NCBI RefSeq assembly: GCF_001729485.1
Contig: NZ_CP017157.1
Coordinates: forward strand, 4,278,001 to 4,342,000
DNA: 64,000 nt
Reading direction: 5' to 3'
Origin: Streptomyces lydicus
GTDB lineage: Bacteria > Actinomycetota > Actinomycetes > Streptomycetales > Streptomycetaceae
Shown piece by piece: positions 36,171 through 44,397 of this stretch. The position numbers were made by a program, and so were the translations under genes. Under the pieces are notes generated by a model. It was not told the DNA's origin and ran no database searches. It saw only the letters and a program-made list of their open reading frames with translations. Every line of letters begins with the position of its first letter. Positions within the stretch are counted from its first letter, which is position 1.

Positions 36171-36866
36171 GTGCGAGCCATCAACCTGTTTCGCTTACTG
36201 TCCGGGGTCGGCGCGGCCGGTGGGCTCTTGCTCACCGCCCCGGCAGCGCACGCACATGCCGCCGGTCCGGCGCTAGCGGTGGTCGTGCCGTGCAGCGAGA
36301 CGGCATTGGTCAATGCCGTCGACGGAGCCAACGCCGCCGGGGGCGGTGACCTGATCCTCGCGCCGTTCTGCACCTACACCTTGACCGGCGCACACAGTCC
36401 GGGTGGCAGCGGAGGGCCGGCGGGCCTGCCGAACATCACCACGCCGATCACCATGACCGGGCTGGCCACCGAGATCACCCGTGCGCCGAACTCGCCCTCC
36501 TTCCGCATCATCGAGGTGGACGGGCCCTCGCAATTCCCGGCCGCCCAGGGGCAGCTCACCCTGGCCACGGTCACGATCAGCAACGGTGACGCCGGCCTCG
36601 GCGTGGGCGGCGGCATCGCCAACCTCGGCGGGTCGGTGACCATGACCGCGGGCGCTGTCCGGGGCAGCCACGCCTCGTTTGGCGGCGGCATCTACACCGA
36701 TACCGCCCTGACGATGACGGCCAGCAGCGTCACCGGCAACACCGCCACCGTCAGGGGCGGCGGTATCTATCGAAACGCGGGCTCCGTCACGCTGCTCGCC
36801 AGCAATGTGTCCGGCAACACCCCGGACAACTGCGCCGCCACTGTCCCTTTGACAGCCCCCTGTTGA
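36171..36866 (+). CDS. Secreted beta-helix repeat protein
   Basis: 231 residues. GTG 36171 is chosen because AGGAGG is 4 nt upstream. Signal peptide ends near AHAHAAG. The mature part has right-handed beta-helix features seen in pectate-lyase-like and polymorphic-membrane-type proteins: GGGIANLGGSVTMTAG, ASFGGGIYTDTALTMTAS, GGGIYRNAGSVTL. It ends shortly after the helix with a single Cys. First gene of the adhesin-like cluster that follows. Confidence 0.75.
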   Translation: MRAINLFRLLSGVGAAGGLLLTAPAAHAHAAGPALAVVVPCSETALVNAVDGANAAGGGDLILAPFCTYTLTGAHSPGGSGGPAGLPNITTPITMTGLATEITRAPNSPSFRIIEVDGPSQFPAAQGQLTLATVTISNGDAGLGVGGGIANLGGSVTMTAGAVRGSHASFGGGIYTDTALTMTASSVTGNTATVRGGGIYRNAGSVTLLASNVSGNTPDNCAATVPLTAPC

Positions 36867-37167
36867 GACCGAAAGAGCCTCAACTTAGCGGCGTGCGCGT
36901 GAGTTCGCGGGGCAGCGACCAACACGTCCTTGCCTGCCCGTACTGCGCTGCGACCGCGAAGGTGAGCGAGTGTGACGGCGCGCCGCGATGCGACGCCGCA
37001 TCCGTTCGGCCAGGACGGTCCATCAGCCGCCCTGAGGCAACGGTCTTCACATGTCTTCCCGCCCCTGCTGCCCACCGGGGCGTCCCCTGCGGCTGCGGGC
37101 CGCGTCAGCCATCCGCCCGCTCTTCTGCCCCCCCGCGGCAGGGCGGCACGTCCGAAGGAGAAAGATC
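36867..37167. other. No gene seen; leader of the IPT gene
   Basis: Contains a weak 6-bp hairpin (GTTGAG/CTCAAC, 36862-36884) after the stop, and GAAGGAG before the next ATG. Confidence 0.4.
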
Positions 37168-37959
37168 ATGGCAACCATCACCTCGTTGGTGGACACGACG
37201 ACCACCACCAACCAGGGCAAGGTCGGCGACACCGTACAGATCAACGGCACCTCGCTGTCCACCACGACGAGGGTGAACTTCGGTTCGGCGGCGGTCACCC
37301 CGATAGCCGTCACCGCCACCCAGGTCACCTTCGTGGTGCCCAGCTCGGCGCCGTGCTCCGGTCAGGTGTCGGTCAGCGTCACGAGCAGTGCCGGCGCCAC
37401 CAGCAACGCGCTGCCGTTCTTCGTCATCGCCACACCGACCACCACCGGGACGAACGTCACCTGCGTGTCAGCCGCCACCGGCGGCGCGGTCACGCTGTTC
37501 GGCACCAACTTCCTCACCGGGACGCACGTCGGGGTGGGCACCGTCGGCAACGTAGCGGTCACCCCCACCCAGTCGAGCCAGGTCACCTTCACGGCGCCGG
37601 CCAACCCGGGCCAGGTCGGTACGGTATCGACCCAGCCGGTGACCATCACCACCGCCGGTGGCACCAGCACCTCGGGCACCACCCAGATCGACTACTACCT
37701 CGCGCCGACCATCACCTCGGTGTTGCCCGCCTCGGGGACGGCGGGGGACGAAATCACCGTCACCGGCACCGGTTTCGTCGGGGTCGACACCGTCACCTTC
37801 ACCGACAGCGCCGCCGCCACCGCCTCCGCGGTCTTCACCCCCGTCAGCGGCACCCAGCTCGTCGCCACCGTGCCCGGCGGACTCGCCACCGGGGCCGGCA
37901 GCATCACGGTCCACACCTGCGGCGGCAACTCCAACGCCGAGCCCTTCACGATCGCCTGA
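37168..37959 (+). CDS. IPT/TIG-domain protein without signal peptide
   Basis: 263 residues from ATG 37168 with GAAGGAG 7 nt upstream. Three Ig-like IPT/TIG units of about 85 residues (VGDTVQINGTSLS, GAVTLFGTNFLTG, GDEITVTGTGFVG). Very rich in Thr, Val, Gly and Ser. No signal peptide or membrane anchor, like its downstream relatives. Possibly surface-binding, but the route out of the cell is unclear. Confidence 0.85.
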   Translation: MATITSLVDTTTTTNQGKVGDTVQINGTSLSTTTRVNFGSAAVTPIAVTATQVTFVVPSSAPCSGQVSVSVTSSAGATSNALPFFVIATPTTTGTNVTCVSAATGGAVTLFGTNFLTGTHVGVGTVGNVAVTPTQSSQVTFTAPANPGQVGTVSTQPVTITTAGGTSTSGTTQIDYYLAPTITSVLPASGTAGDEITVTGTGFVGVDTVTFTDSAAATASAVFTPVSGTQLVATVPGGLATGAGSITVHTCGGNSNAEPFTIA

Positions 37960-38112
37960 CCGTCGGGGACGGCCGGGCACGGACTGCACGACCACCGAGT
38001 CGCCGCCCGTCTGCAGCACGTGGCGCGGACGGGCGGCGACGTCCCCGGGCCCGGGCCGACAACCGCCGGTCAGGCATACCGTCCCAGGCGTCAGGAGAAG
38101 GAGAAGAGCCTC

Positions 38113-39618
38113 ATGGCCCCCGTAGTGACCAGCGTCAGTCCCGCCCAAGGTGCTCCTGCGGGCGGTACCGGCGTCATCATCACCGGTTCCGGATTCACCG
38201 GCGCCACCCAGGTCAGGTTCGGCCCCAACGGCACCACCTTCGTCATCGTGAGCGACACCCTGATCACGGCCAAGACCCCCGCGGGAGCCGGTACGGTGCA
38301 GGTCACGGTCACGGCGCCGACGGGCACCAGCACCCAGAACGTGCTCTTCACCTACACCTCGGCCCCGGCCCTCAGCAGCCTCAGCCCCGCCACGGGCCCC
38401 ACGTCGGGCGGCAATACGGTGACCCTCAACGGCACGCATCTGTCCGGTGCCATCGTGGTCCTCTTCGGGCCCGTCCCGGCCACCGTTCTCACCGATACCG
38501 CTACGCAGATCACCGTCATCGCGCCGGCTGGGTCGCCCTCCTCGGTCGCTGTCACGGTCGCTACGGCCGGCGGTATGAGCAACGCCCTGACCTACACCTA
38601 CGTTGCTGCTCCGGTTCCGGTCCTCAGCAGTCTCAGCCCCCCGTCGGGTCCTCCTTCGGGCGGCAACACGGTCACCATCAGTGGCACCGGTCTTTCCGGC
38701 GCCACTTCGGTGAAGTTCGGTGCCAACCCGGCCACGATCCTCACCGACACCGCGACGCAGATCACGGTCATCGCGCCGGCGAACACCGGCACCGTCAACG
38801 TCACCGTGACCACGGCCGGCGGCACCAGCAACGCCCTCCCCTACACCTACACCGCCACACCCGTCCCGTCGCTCAGCAGCCTCAACCCCACCTCCGGACC
38901 CACCTCCGGCGGCAACACCGTCACCCTCAACGGCACCCACCTCACCGGCGCCACCTCCGTGGAGTTCGGGAGCAACCCGGCCACGATCCTCACCGACACC
39001 GCGACGCAGGTCACCGTGACTGCCCCGGCCGGGCCGCCGTCCTCGGTCGGTGTCACGGTCACCACGACCGGGGGCACCAGCAATCCCCTGCCGTACTTCT
39101 ACCTCGCCGCGCCCACCCTCAGCGATCTGTCCCCCCACCTCGGCCCGGCCACCGGAGGCAACACCGTCACCGTCTTCGGCAGTAACCTGACGCTCACCAG
39201 CGCTGTGACGTTCGGGGGAAACCCGGCCACCGGCCTCATCGTCGTCTCCGACAGCCAGCTCACCATGACCGCGCCAGCCGGCTCCGGCACGGTCGTCGTC
39301 ACCGTCACCACACCGGGCGGGACCAGCACCGCCGCCACCGGAAACCCGTACTACACGTACCTCGGGGCGCCCACCCTGACCAGCCTCACCCCCTCCCACG
39401 GCGCGGACCTCGGCGGCGAGGTGATCGTGCTGGGCGGCAGCAACCTCACCTACACCGACGCGGTGACCTTCGGCGGCATCCCGGCCTCGTTCTCGGCGAT
39501 CTCCGACACCCAGGTCCTCGCGACCAGCCCGGGCGGGGCACCCGGCACGGTGAACGTGGTGGCGCACACCCCGGCCGGCAACAGCAACACCCTGCCCTAC
39601 GTCTACGACCCGTCCTGA
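38113..39618 (+). CDS. Six-repeat IPT/TIG-domain protein
   Basis: 501 residues; start supported by GGAGAAGGAGAAGAG. Six tandem IPT units, each beginning like LSSLSPxxGPxSGGNTVT and closing with an aromatic TYTY-type strand. Units 2-4 are most alike in DNA, suggesting internal duplication. No signal peptide. Same architecture as the neighbours. Confidence 0.88.
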   Translation: MAPVVTSVSPAQGAPAGGTGVIITGSGFTGATQVRFGPNGTTFVIVSDTLITAKTPAGAGTVQVTVTAPTGTSTQNVLFTYTSAPALSSLSPATGPTSGGNTVTLNGTHLSGAIVVLFGPVPATVLTDTATQITVIAPAGSPSSVAVTVATAGGMSNALTYTYVAAPVPVLSSLSPPSGPPSGGNTVTISGTGLSGATSVKFGANPATILTDTATQITVIAPANTGTVNVTVTTAGGTSNALPYTYTATPVPSLSSLNPTSGPTSGGNTVTLNGTHLTGATSVEFGSNPATILTDTATQVTVTAPAGPPSSVGVTVTTTGGTSNPLPYFYLAAPTLSDLSPHLGPATGGNTVTVFGSNLTLTSAVTFGGNPATGLIVVSDSQLTMTAPAGSGTVVVTVTTPGGTSTAATGNPYYTYLGAPTLTSLTPSHGADLGGEVIVLGGSNLTYTDAVTFGGIPASFSAISDTQVLATSPGGAPGTVNVVAHTPAGNSNTLPYVYDPS

Positions 39619-39685
39619 ACCCGCCGGCCGACGAGCCGTCAGCCGCGGTGGTGATCGATTCGGAATTCAGGAAGAGGAGAGCGTC

Positions 39686-39835
39686 ATGATTCCGGTAGTG
39701 ATCAGCACCAGCACCAGCCAACACGCTTCAGCAGAAGGCACTGCGCTCACCGGCAGCAGAACCGGTTTCACCGGTGCCCCGGCCGCCCGTACGGACGGCA
39801 TCCGGGAGCCGGGGGGATGCCATGGAGACGAATGA
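39686..39835 (+). CDS. Truncated IPT open reading frame upstream of the propeller gene
   Basis: 49 residues beginning MIPVVISTSTSQHASAEGTA, with a good RBS (GAGGAGAG) and a start just like the IPT proteins (MAPVVTSVSPAQ). The unit loses the domain after GFTGAP and ends inside the start of the next gene, overlapping by 14 nt in another frame. Either a dead IPT gene or a leader peptide coupling translation of the propeller protein. Confidence 0.5.
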   Translation: MIPVVISTSTSQHASAEGTALTGSRTGFTGAPAARTDGIREPGGCHGDE

Positions 39836-41453
39836 GCCGCTGGTGGCGGACGAGATCCCGGTGGGGCACGCCCCCATCGTGGCGGCGATGACCCCGGACG
39901 GCCGGCACCTCTATGTCACCAACTTCGGCAGCACCAGCGTCAGCGTCATCGACACGACCACCCGAAGAGTCGTCACCACGATCGGTGTGACCAGCGGACC
40001 GTGGGGGGTCACGGTCGCCCCGGACGGACTGCGCGCCTACGTGGCCTGCTTCGGCACCGACAGCGTGGCGGTCATCGACACCACCACCCGCACCGTCACC
40101 GTCAGCATCCCGGGGCTCAACAAGCCCCTGGGTCTCACGGTCTCGCCCGACGGCTCCCGGCTCTACGTCGCCAGCCAAGGTGGGAACCGGGTGGATGTGA
40201 TCAGCACGGCCACCGATACCGTCATCGCCTCGGTACCGGTGGGCACCGGGCCGCGCAATCTGGCGGTCACGCCCGACGGGACGGAGGTCTACGTCACCGA
40301 GGAAGGCGCGAACGCGGTCGCCGTCATCGACACCGCCACCCACACCGTCATCGCGACCCTGCCCGGGTTCCTCTTCCCCCGCGGCGTGGCGGCTTCGCTC
40401 GACGGACAGCGCGTCTATGTGACGGAGTACGGCGGCAACAGACTGTCCGTCATCGACACCGCGACCCACTCCGTCGTGGACACGATCACCGGGTTGCCCA
40501 TCCCCTTCGGCCTGGCGGTCAGCCACGACGGGCTGCTGGTGTACGTCGCGCGCGACGGCGATGACAGCGTCTCCGCCATCGACCTCACCAAGAACGAGAT
40601 CATCGATACGGTGCCGGGCTTCCACGCGCCGTCCTGGCCCGTGGTCACCCCGGACGACCTCGACGTCTACGTGGTCAACAACGGCAACGAGACGGTGAGC
40701 GTGCTGCCCACGCCCTCCGGTGCGTACCCCGACGCGGGGCCCATGTCGGGCGGGACGCCGGTGGACATCATCGGAGACGGACTGGGCAACACCACCGCCG
40801 TCCGCTTCGGATGCCAGCCGGCCGCCTCCTTCACGATCCTCAACGACCGGGAGATCCTGGCCGTCTCGCCGCGCCTCGCCACCGACGTCAAGATCGACGC
40901 CACCATCGGGCGGCACACCACCCGGACCGTGGGCCGCTTCTACTACCACCCCGACTCGGTGCTGACCAAGATCAGCCCGACCGCGGGCCCGCTGAGCGGG
41001 GGCGGCACCCTGACCGTGACCGGCCGGGGCCTGATCACCACCACGGCGGTGCGCTTCGGCAGCGTGGCCGTCACCCCGTCATCCGTCCTGGACGACAAGG
41101 TCACCGTGACGGTGCCGCCCGCGGAGGCGACCGGCCCGGTGCCGGTCACCGTGGTCACGCGAAGCAATTCCTACGGGCGCTCCACCTTCACCTATGTGGG
41201 GCCGCCGGGCCTCACCTCCGTGAGCCCCTCCCTTGGTTCGAGCGCGGGCGGGGACCCGGTCCTGATCGTGGGCACGGAGCTCGCGTCCACGCAGTCGGTG
41301 ACGATCGGCGGTGCCGCGGCCGACTTCGGTGTCCTCTCCGACACCCGGATCGCCGCCGTCACTCCCCCCGCCGCCACCCCCGGCCCGGCGAACGTCACCG
41401 TGACGACGGCGGGCGGCACCGCCACCGCGCCCGGGGCCTTCGTCTACACCTGA
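39822..41453 (+). CDS. YVTN beta-propeller protein with C-terminal IPT repeats
   Basis: 543 residues from ATG 39822. The first 300 residues are a seven-bladed propeller of YVTN-type repeats (PDGRHLYVTNFGSTSVSVID and similar, about 42 residues each). The last 240 are three IPT domains. No signal peptide. Such propellers mediate binding outside cells. Shares a bidirectional terminator with the convergent Ig-like gene. Confidence 0.88.
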   Translation: METNEPLVADEIPVGHAPIVAAMTPDGRHLYVTNFGSTSVSVIDTTTRRVVTTIGVTSGPWGVTVAPDGLRAYVACFGTDSVAVIDTTTRTVTVSIPGLNKPLGLTVSPDGSRLYVASQGGNRVDVISTATDTVIASVPVGTGPRNLAVTPDGTEVYVTEEGANAVAVIDTATHTVIATLPGFLFPRGVAASLDGQRVYVTEYGGNRLSVIDTATHSVVDTITGLPIPFGLAVSHDGLLVYVARDGDDSVSAIDLTKNEIIDTVPGFHAPSWPVVTPDDLDVYVVNNGNETVSVLPTPSGAYPDAGPMSGGTPVDIIGDGLGNTTAVRFGCQPAASFTILNDREILAVSPRLATDVKIDATIGRHTTRTVGRFYYHPDSVLTKISPTAGPLSGGGTLTVTGRGLITTTAVRFGSVAVTPSSVLDDKVTVTVPPAEATGPVPVTVVTRSNSYGRSTFTYVGPPGLTSVSPSLGSSAGGDPVLIVGTELASTQSVTIGGAAADFGVLSDTRIAAVTPPAATPGPANVTVTTAGGTATAPGAFVYT

Positions 41454-41650
41454 TCGCCTGCATCTGATCGCCGGGGCACCGAGGGCGTGGTCCGGGGCGA
41501 TGCCGTCGGTGTCGTGGCTGTCGGGGGCATGAAGCCGTAGCCGTGGTCGGTCGCATTCCAGCAGGGACGGTCTCCGTGGAGGCGAACGGCCGACCATGGC
41601 CCGCGGCGCGGGACCCTCGCCGTATCTCCCGCGCTTATCCTTACGGCAAG

Positions 41651-41687
41651 CAGCCGTCCCCCGTAGTTGCGTTACGGGGGACGGCTG
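41651..41687. terminator. Bidirectional terminator between convergent adhesin genes
   Basis: Perfect 15-bp stem CAGCCGTCCCCCGTA with its complement, 7-nt loop, between the propeller gene (+) and the Ig-like gene (-). Confidence 0.8.
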
Positions 41688-41778
41688 TGGTGTCCGGTCG
41701 CTCATCAGGCGGCTTCTTGCCGGTTCGGTGAGCGCCGGCATGCTCCCGGCGCTGGCCTACGGGAGCCGGGGTGAGGCG

Positions 41779-42909
41779 TCAGTTGAGGCAGGGGCCAAGG
41801 GTTCCGGTGACGGTCACCCCACCGCTGCTCGCGGTGTAGGTGGCGGCCAGCGCCTGCGTGATGCTGAGGTTGGCAGTGCAGGAGGCGTTGCCGTCGGCGT
41901 CGGCCACAGCAGTGCACACCGTGCCTCCCAGCACGGAGAAGGTCACCGTCGAGCCCGGAGTCGCACCGCACACGCTGAACGTGGCATGGGCGAACGCCCA
42001 AGGCACCGGCGGGAAGTTCAGCGCATAGCAGGCCGGCTTGGCCGTCAGCGTGCTCCCCTCGCCCACACCGACGGTCACCGTCACGGTTCCGGAGGCGCCG
42101 GTGCAGTGGCACGTGGTGCGGGCGGTGAGCACCGTGGCCGTGACGACGTTGCTGCCGACGGGCAGCGCGGTGGTGGTCACGCTGGCTTGGCCGGTGGGCC
42201 CGGTGATGCCGAGTCCCAGTGCGCCGCTCGTTGTGGTGAAGAGCACCACCGCGCCCGGGACCGGGGCTCCGTTGCAGGTGACGGTCGCGGTGACGGTGAC
42301 CGGCTGACCCGCGGTCGAGTAGGGCGGCGACGACGTCACCGTGACGACGCAGTTGGTCGAGGCCGCACCGACGTTCACCGTCGCGGTGCCGGAGACGCCG
42401 ACACAGGTACAGGTGGTGCTGGCGGAGACCACGGTGGCCGTAACGACGTTGGTGCCGGCCGGCAACAGACTGCTGGTCACGCTGGCCTGGCCGGAGGCAT
42501 CTGTGGTGCCGACCCCCAGCGCAAGGCTGCCGCCGGCGGCGGTGAAAACGACCGTCGCGCCCGGGACCGGGGCTCCGTTGCAGGTGACGGTCGCGGTGAC
42601 GGTGACCGGCTGACCGGCGGTCGGGTTGGCCGGCGACGACGTCACCGTGACCACGCAGTTGGTAGCCGCGGTGACGGTGAGCGTCGCGGAGGCGGCCCCA
42701 CTGGTGGGGCCTGCGACGACCACCGGCCCCGTCGTGGTCGCAGTGAACGACACGGTGGCACTACCCGTGGCGTCGGCGACTACCGTCTGAGGCGTCGCAG
42801 CGTCGTAGGTGAAGGTGAGAGCTTCGCCCGGCGCGGCACCGGTGGCAGTGACGGTGAAGGTCCCGCCTGCCGCGAGGCTGGAGGGGGAGAGTGTGAGGTT
42901 GATCGCCAT
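41779..42909 (-). CDS. Big/invasin-like Ig-repeat protein without signal peptide
   Basis: 376 residues from ATG 42909 (GAAAGGGG upstream). A first Ig-like unit (LSPSSLAAGGTFTVTATG) is followed by two near-identical units of about 95 residues, each starting TNCVVTVTSSP and holding AGQPVTVTATVTCNGAPVPG and a T[CT]TC-type cysteine cluster; then a C-terminal unit ending LGPCLN. Paired cysteines per unit suggest disulfides and thus life outside the cell, but there is no export signal. Confidence 0.85.
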   Translation of the reverse strand: MAINLTLSPSSLAAGGTFTVTATGAAPGEALTFTYDAATPQTVVADATGSATVSFTATTTGPVVVAGPTSGAASATLTVTAATNCVVTVTSSPANPTAGQPVTVTATVTCNGAPVPGATVVFTAAGGSLALGVGTTDASGQASVTSSLLPAGTNVVTATVVSASTTCTCVGVSGTATVNVGAASTNCVVTVTSSPPYSTAGQPVTVTATVTCNGAPVPGAVVLFTTTSGALGLGITGPTGQASVTTTALPVGSNVVTATVLTARTTCHCTGASGTVTVTVGVGEGSTLTAKPACYALNFPPVPWAFAHATFSVCGATPGSTVTFSVLGGTVCTAVADADGNASCTANLSITQALAATYTASSGGVTVTGTLGPCLN

Positions 42910-43410
42910 CTTGGACGGCCCCTTTCGTGGGCTCCGCGTGGGAGGTGGGGCCGCTGCGATCGCGCTCTCCTGCCGGGGGTGCCCTGAAGAAGCACAACGG
43001 ACTGCATCGTGCAGACAGTCGCTGTGGCCCCCGCCAGGGGATGGGCACCCACCGTCGGTACCCCTCATTGAAGCGATGGGCCTGACGCAGGGCTATGAAT
43101 GCCGCACCGGACAACCCGTACGGCGGAGCGCGCTTCGGCGTGTCCGTACCACCCGCAGGCGCTGCGTGGGGTATATGGAGCCACCTGCTCGCCCCGCCTC
43201 CACTGGACGCCCGTCGCTCGCCATGGCGTGGAGGTCGCTCTCGGTGCGGGCGTGGGTGGGGCCCGGGCCACGGGCCCCACCCACTCCACGAGGCGGGCTG
43301 ACAGCCGGCGTCCTGAGACCGCGGCTGCGGGATCCGGTGTCCGGTGTCCGGTGTCCCGCAGCAGTCTGGAGCCATGCGGAACCATGGTCCTGGCAGGGCG
43401 GTGACCGAAC
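42910..43410. other. No gene seen
   Basis: Promoter and leader of the Ig-like gene occupy the left edge; the rest has no recognised coding sequence. Confidence 0.4.
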
Positions 43411-43853
43411 GTGGGGCCCAGGCAGCACGGCGATGATCCAGGGCCGACGGAGCTGATCACCTTCGGTCACAGCACCGCGGAGCAACAGCAGGTGATCGAG
43501 CTGCTGCGGGGCGCGGACGTGCGGTCTGTGGTCGACGTACGGATCGGGCCCGGCAGCCGTCGCAGCCCCCACCTGTTCCGCCGCAGCCTCGCCCACTGGC
43601 TGCCGCAGGCCGGCATCAACTACCGCTGGGAGCCGGACCTGGGGGGCTTTCGCAAGCACCGGCCGACTCCCCGGACCTCGTCTGGCGCAACACCTCGTTC
43701 AGGGGTTATGCCGCCTATATGCGTGAGCCCGCGTTCGTGGCGGCGATGGACCGACTGCTCGGTGAAGCCGCTCGTTCCCGCACGACAGTGATGTGCAGTG
43801 AGGCGGTCTGGTGGCGCTGTCACCGACGCCTCGGAAGAGACAAGGGCGCATGA
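43411..43853 (+). pseudogene. DUF488 protein, frameshifted and truncated
   Basis: ELITFGHSTAEQQQVIELLR, VVDVRIGPGSRRSPHLF and INYRWEPDLGGFRKHR belong to DUF488. A shift near 43660 moves to a frame reading DLVWRNTSFRGYAAYMR, SRTTVMCSEAVWWRCHRR, then a stop at 43851-43853 before the usual C-terminal strand. Confidence 0.8.
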
Positions 43854-44397
43854 CTCGGCCGAGGTGCCCGGGAAGCGGCTGGCCTCAACTCCTCACGTGG
43901 GCCGAACAGTGCGACGTCCTGCGAGCTCATGCCGGTCCGTGGTCGAAGTACGAGGACGGGGCTTCGCCGGCGGCCGGTGCCGAGCGCGGTGCCGCCGCAG
44001 ACCTCGACAACGGCCCCGGCTTCGACGAGCGTGATCGAGAGCGCCTCGCGGGTGGGTGCCCCACCCCGCGGAGGACGTACGGCCCACCCACGGCGGTGGA
44101 GGGAGATTGCGCTGCTCCCGGCTCATGACGAGGCGCTGTCCGTGTCCGTGCGCCCGCGAGGGGTGCGGGCCGGGCTTCGACCTGGCCGCCTTCGCCGCCG
44201 GCCCTCCTGCCGGGTCAGGGCAGGTTGCACCGGGCGGTGAAGGCATCGGCCGAGGGAGAACTGAGGAGCAGGGTCGACGTTCTGGAACTGGAGCGAGTTG
44301 TCGTCAGCTCACCGCAGGATCGAGGCAGGGGCGACCACCGGCAAGCCGGTACTCGACCTCACCGCGCTGTGAGGTGACGTCTTCCCGGCGCGGTCGG
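43854..44397. other. No gene recognised
   Basis: Several overlapping frames of poor quality; nothing assignable to a family. No obvious rph terminator is visible near 44397. Confidence 0.4.

Noticed and set aside
37468..39567. 699-codon minus-strand frame across the IPT genes
   Set aside because: Shadow of repetitive Thr/Gly/Val coding sequence; both IPT genes have RBS, start and domain matches on the plus strand.
36171..42909. Contractile injection system or phage tail cluster
   Set aside because: Repeat proteins resemble adhesins, but no sheath, baseplate, tube or AAA+ tail genes are present.
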